A stretch of 15,767 bases of DNA from positions 1 to 15,767 of the forward strand of contig JABXGY010000063.1 of NCBI GenBank assembly GCA_016550395.1. The letters run 5' to 3'. This document shows positions 12,134 through 15,767 of the stretch, piece after piece. This stretch comes from an archaeon (GTDB lineage: Archaea; Asgardarchaeota; Hermodarchaeia; Hermodarchaeales; Hermodarchaeaceae). Within the stretch, counting starts at the first letter, position 1. Each line of letters begins with the position of its first letter. Position numbers and translations under genes: made by a program. The notes below the pieces were generated by a model. The model did no database searches, had not been told where the DNA came from, and worked only from the letters and a program-made list of their open reading frames with translations.

Positions 12134-14476
12134 TTACCTGTTCTTCAGTAGACCGAGAGCCTTCAATTGTTGAACCGTGGCAACGCCACCTATACTCCAT
12201 CCAAGTAACTCACCACTTTTGAATTGCATCCAAAGTTTTTCACCGGATTCTGTTTCTCTTGAACGAGCATACAACATCCATGTTCCTTTTGGGTAGGTAA
12301 TTTCTTCAATGTTTTGCGACGGGTGGTCTTCATCCGCCGCTGGAACTTCAACATTAAACGTTATCTCTTGTGGAAGTACATAACATTGTATCGGTCTATA
12401 TGCATCAAGAACAACCTCTCCATCATGCATAACTTTCAAGCCATTATTTTCAGGGTCTTCAAGATAATTCTCAAACCAATAATAACATGCTTGTTCTACC
12501 GCTTCCTCATCATAAATATCACCTTGTAAATCAGTAACACCAGGAACAAGGACAGCACCTCCAATAATACGTTGCTCATTGTCTACTTTATATGTTGGAA
12601 CCTGTGTAAAAGATTTTTCCATTTCGCCAAATGCATGTATTTGTGCAAGGCGTTCTTCTGCTTCCTCTCGAGTATCATAGCAACCAAAACTTCGAGATCC
12701 ATCTTCTGAATACACGCAATACTGACCATCTTCAACTCTTATTATTTTATCCGTTAACTGACTCTTCTTTCTCCCACATGCCTTTACACCCATTCTAAGA
12801 TCATCAGGTTTTCCCATCTCCATTATAGTAATAAGCGTATCTATTGCTTTCCGTGTTTCAACATTAATTCCACTAGTCTGACTCATCATCCCCTTCAACA
12901 TACGAAGCTGTTGAAGCACCTCTTCTTCAGACCATCTTTTTTCAACTCCATCATTTTCTTCCGAAAGCAACATTTGCTCGCGAAGCATTGTAAGCGTAAA
13001 TGGAAGATGTGGATTAATTGACGGATCAACATCCGGCAAATCAGTACCTAGTACATCCTCGACAATAAGTCGAGAAATATGCGGTGACAATCCTCCACTA
13101 CGTTCCGCTACCGCAAGGAGCTGAGTCAACTCATAATTATCCGTTACGTTTGGCGTATTACTTCTAAATAATACTGATGATGCGCGAAGTGATGGAACCA
13201 ATGTAGTATTAAATATCGAATCTATATTATGACGTTCTGGCGCAAACACCTGTTCTTCTGCAAGTTTTCGCGATGCATCGGCAGTCGCTCTATTATAATC
13301 ATCAGAACGACCAATGAATATTGGCGGCAATCTAAAAGACTGTCGAATACTTTCATCATTCTCTTTCCTATAATTAACAAACATTGCATCTGTATGTTGA
13401 GTCTCAGTTAACGACTTCAACTCTAATTTCATCGTACCAGGATCTTTCAACCCCTCGCCAATTGGCTCACCTTCAACAATCAAAATCGTAGAATAATTAT
13501 TATCGCCCTGAATTCGTTCCTCTACAAATTCTTTAATCCTTCTAACAGATCCTGCTGATACTTGTACATTCGTCGCCATCATTATTAGCGCAGGTATATT
13601 ATTACACCGCAACGTTGTATAATTAATGACTTCGACTGCACGATTTCCATAAATAGTAAAAAACAATCCAACATATCGAGGAAGTCCATATGGACTCCTC
13701 GGACTATACAACTTGATATGAATAACTGGATTTGCTGCTAACAATCGTTGTTCTTCAGAAGCGCTCGCCCAATCATCCGCGAGAACTTCACCAGTCTTAT
13801 AATTGATAACTCGAGGATCTCCCCATTCCTTGAAATAAACTTTCTTGGAACTAGAACCTTTCTTCATAATGAATCGTCTAAAGAACTTACGGGTTGGAAA
13901 CTCTTGTATACTCCACTCCCCACTCTCCGATTTTACAGCACGTGGTACTGTATATTGAGTTGGTTCTTCATCAGATTTCCGAAGTCTCATCATCCAACTA
14001 GACAAATGAGTAAGTCCTGCTGGTTCTGTTGGTTCAACTCCGCTCATCTGAACTTCAATATATGCATTTCCTGTTGTTTCCAAATCTCGACGCCACTTAT
14101 CGCGAGATTGTTCGAGAGTCCCCTCGAGTGTTGCATTATCAAAAAAGTTTCCAACCTTTGATAATTCTGCTTGAATCGTTGGTGACAATTCATCCTGTAC
14201 AGGATCAATCTCATCTCTCGGAACTACCCTATGTCCAAGCCCCTCTATATTGATTGCCATCGCATCAATACATGGACCAAGAATAGATGACGACTCTGGG
14301 AGAATCGCCAACGTAAACAAATCAAACGGTGGTTCTATAACTTCGCCAGATGAATACTCTTGTGTAAATTGATCCTCTGGAATTTTTCGAGAAATTCCTC
14401 TCTCATCTCTTTCCGCTTTAATAGGGATAACTTTCAACACTCTCTGGTTATTTGAAATAATCTCTTCAGCCGACAT
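12134..14476 (-). CDS. Portal protein fused to an XkdF/S78-like prohead protease domain (780 aa)
   Basis: The first part (residues about 40-480) is a portal protein, the ring through which DNA enters the head: SPYGLPRYVGLFFTIYGNRA, VEVINYTTLRCNNIPALIMM, and SFRLPPIFIGRSDDYNRATA followed by EEQVFAPERHNIDSIFNTTL are characteristic. About residue 580 begins a second unit with YCVYSEDGSRSFGCY, a motif common ahead of phage head proteases. Residues 636-770 match XkdF/S78-like proteases (GGAVLVPGVTDLQGDIYDEE; KVMHDGE with H684; YPKGTWMLYAR; GWSIGG with S761), so His and Ser of the active site appear present. Portals are usually about 450-550 residues. I choose ATG 14476-14474 (AGGGG 7 bp upstream) over TTG one codon earlier. 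It lies after the palindrome at 14489 and 4 bp ahead of the scaffold gene. Confidence 0.88.
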   Translation of the reverse strand: MSAEEIISNNQRVLKVIPIKAERDERGISRKIPEDQFTQEYSSGEVIEPPFDLFTLAILPESSSILGPCIDAMAINIEGLGHRVVPRDEIDPVQDELSPTIQAELSKVGNFFDNATLEGTLEQSRDKWRRDLETTGNAYIEVQMSGVEPTEPAGLTHLSSWMMRLRKSDEEPTQYTVPRAVKSESGEWSIQEFPTRKFFRRFIMKKGSSSKKVYFKEWGDPRVINYKTGEVLADDWASASEEQRLLAANPVIHIKLYSPRSPYGLPRYVGLFFTIYGNRAVEVINYTTLRCNNIPALIMMATNVQVSAGSVRRIKEFVEERIQGDNNYSTILIVEGEPIGEGLKDPGTMKLELKSLTETQHTDAMFVNYRKENDESIRQSFRLPPIFIGRSDDYNRATADASRKLAEEQVFAPERHNIDSIFNTTLVPSLRASSVLFRSNTPNVTDNYELTQLLAVAERSGGLSPHISRLIVEDVLGTDLPDVDPSINPHLPFTLTMLREQMLLSEENDGVEKRWSEEEVLQQLRMLKGMMSQTSGINVETRKAIDTLITIMEMGKPDDLRMGVKACGRKKSQLTDKIIRVEDGQYCVYSEDGSRSFGCYDTREEAEERLAQIHAFGEMEKSFTQVPTYKVDNEQRIIGGAVLVPGVTDLQGDIYDEEAVEQACYYWFENYLEDPENNGLKVMHDGEVVLDAYRPIQCYVLPQEITFNVEVPAADEDHPSQNIEEITYPKGTWMLYARSRETESGEKLWMQFKSGELLGWSIGGVATVQQLKALGLLKNR

Positions 14477-14488
14477 CAACTATCCCCT

Positions 14489-14503
14489 GTCTAACGGTTA
14501 GAC
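14489..14503. promoter_or_regulatory. 15-bp perfect palindrome, copy C (between terminase and portal-protease)
   Basis: Sequence and orientation are identical to copies A and B. It starts 2 bp after the terminase TAA and directly abuts the AGGGG ribosome-binding site of the portal gene, leaving 12 bp to the ATG. No U-run follows. It fills nearly all of the gap between these two genes. Confidence 0.8.
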
Positions 14504-14505
14504 TT

Positions 14506-15767
14506 TTAGAACAATCCAAACTCTTCACTTTCACTTCGCCGCTTTCGCGTGCCACCTTGTACTGCCCCATTGATAGCAAAAAATAACGCATCAACCAAGT
14601 CTTTCAATTTCAAATCTGGAAATCCGATTAATTGACCCTCAATCTTATCAGATCGACCCTTCCGATGATACATCTGTCGACGTTCATAATATAATTGCAT
14701 AGTACGAGCACGTGTGATCTTATCCGTCGTTGTCCAAATTGGCTTTACTCGAACATCAGGAAACTCTTCAACCGTCGTTGTCGATAATACACTTTGATAT
14801 GCGTTTGCCTCAACAAATGTTTTTGCTGGATCCCAATAATCATACTTCTCTAACAATAACGCTTTTTGTCTATTGAATGTAAATCTACCAGCAAGATAAT
14901 CGAGAATATAACATTCTCTCATTCTTCCCATAATACCAATAATTACCATTGCGAATTCATCTGCCTTATCTTTCAACGAAGATGCGAGGTCTATTCCAAT
15001 CCAAACAGAAAGACCCAACCTATCCGCCATTCTTTTTGGATCTTCATCATAATACTGAAACCAATCTGTTTTGAAAAAATCACCCTGCATAAATAAAGTT
15101 CGATTTTGATATTGACATTCAAAATCAGCAAGCGGCATTGATGCGCGCCGCTCGATGATTTTTTTCATGGGATACCCTTTCGGGTCATAACATGTCGCAT
15201 TCTTAGGTGCGTAAAAATTACCATTATCATCCTGCAGAAGATCAACAGCTTCACCTGACTTCCTATCGAACACTGCAGGAAGAACAATCCAATTATCTTT
15301 AAATAGCGGATCCTTTTCGATAAGATGACCATACAAATCTTCTGGATGATATCGAGTACCAAGAAGTCTCATCTCTCCATCAGGTCGGAGAGTAGGAAGC
15401 ATCGATCGATAAAAGAACTTCATGAGTTGGGCACGTTGCCCTTCTGTTCTCGAGTTCTTATCTTCTACAAGATCATCACCAATAATCAAATCAAAGTGCT
15501 TTGAAACAACGGCGCCATCTGCACCAGCAATTGTAAACGTATGCTCCTTTGGATTTCTCGTTCTACCTGCAATATCAGCCTGAGTCTCATCCCATTTATC
15601 ACCCCTAAGCTCTCCAAAAATTTCTTGAAGGTTCTCATTTATAAGCGCAGATTTTATTTCAAATAAAAATGCTTTCGCTTGCTCAATCGTTCTCGAGGCA
15701 ATCAAAATACGAATATCTCGATTTTGTACTGCTCTCATTACCGCATAACAAATATCACAAGATGTAG
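14506..15767 (-). CDS. Terminase large subunit, C-terminal part (5' end outside the window)
   Basis: The ATPase-nuclease that packages DNA into the head. The frame is open to the window edge, so the true start and the Walker A motif lie outside; the first visible residues (TSCDICYAVMRA) are those usually just after Walker A. Counting from the internal ATG at 15738: Walker B-like DLIIGDD (83-89), a coupling motif RLLGTRYHPEDLYGH (124-138), and the RNase H-like nuclease with D250 in IGIDLA, E310 in FVEAN and D383 in DLVDAL. The three acidic residues expected to hold metal ions are all present, so the enzyme looks intact. It ends 29 bp before the portal ATG. The basic tail GGTRKRRSESEEFGLF is typical. 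No small terminase gene is in view; it may lie upstream. Confidence 0.92.
   Translation of the reverse strand, partial: TSCDICYAVMRAVQNRDIRILIASRTIEQAKAFLFEIKSALINENLQEIFGELRGDKWDETQADIAGRTRNPKEHTFTIAGADGAVVSKHFDLIIGDDLVEDKNSRTEGQRAQLMKFFYRSMLPTLRPDGEMRLLGTRYHPEDLYGHLIEKDPLFKDNWIVLPAVFDRKSGEAVDLLQDDNGNFYAPKNATCYDPKGYPMKKIIERRASMPLADFECQYQNRTLFMQGDFFKTDWFQYYDEDPKRMADRLGLSVWIGIDLASSLKDKADEFAMVIIGIMGRMRECYILDYLAGRFTFNRQKALLLEKYDYWDPAKTFVEANAYQSVLSTTTVEEFPDVRVKPIWTTTDKITRARTMQLYYERRQMYHRKGRSDKIEGQLIGFPDLKLKDLVDALFFAINGAVQGGTRKRRSESEEFGLF

Noticed and set aside
14474..14479. TTG at 14479 as start of the portal fusion
   Set aside because: ATG one codon later has better spacing (7 bp) to AGGGG and is the commoner start codon.

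Overview
The window is a virion-assembly and tail-fibre block of a tailed double-stranded DNA virus (Caudoviricetes), or of a prophage. Every supported gene lies on the minus strand, so the biological reading order runs from high to low coordinates. Genes are tightly packed: stop/start overlaps of the ATGA or TAGTG type, 4-50 bp gaps, and one 102 bp gap. Many starts have strong GGAGG-type Shine-Dalgarno sequences, and there is one good sigma70-like promoter with an extended -10. I therefore favour a bacterial host. The acidic proteins and a poly-gamma-glutamate hydrolase family protein of a kind also found in haloarchaeal viruses leave an archaeal host possible. The host genus cannot be read from the sequence.

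Head module (15767 to 9465): a large terminase subunit truncated by the window edge, a portal protein carrying an XkdF/S78-like protease domain at its C-terminus, an acidic coiled-coil scaffold-type protein with a good internal start site, and an HK97-fold major capsid protein with an apparent inserted beta-rich domain. Three small proteins follow (9414 to 8591): one of 80 aa, one of 106 aa starting at GTG, and a DUF5659-like protein of 79 aa.

Structural and fibre module (8488 to 413): behind the promoter come a 531-aa virion protein, a 210-aa helical protein with a lysine-rich tail, a 160-aa tail-associated protein, a 924-aa fibre (seven HxH repeats, a collagen-like stretch, three chitin/carbohydrate-binding-like modules), a second 482-aa fibre-like protein with a fibronectin-III-like domain, a 75-aa protein with a Cys/His cluster, and the poly-gamma-glutamate hydrolase. 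A 91-aa coiled-coil protein and a truncated ORF end the window. No tail tube, tape measure or baseplate gene is recognisable between capsid and fibres.

The least explained signal is a perfect 15-bp palindrome, GTCTAACGGTTAGAC, found identically in three short intergenic gaps (6877, 9149, 14489), always within 8 bp of the upstream stop codon. A one-mismatch copy lies inside the hydrolase gene. Other items worth attention are the portal-protease fusion, the possible nested scaffold product and the HxH fibre array. No tRNA, rRNA, CRISPR array, insertion sequence or integrase is visible.
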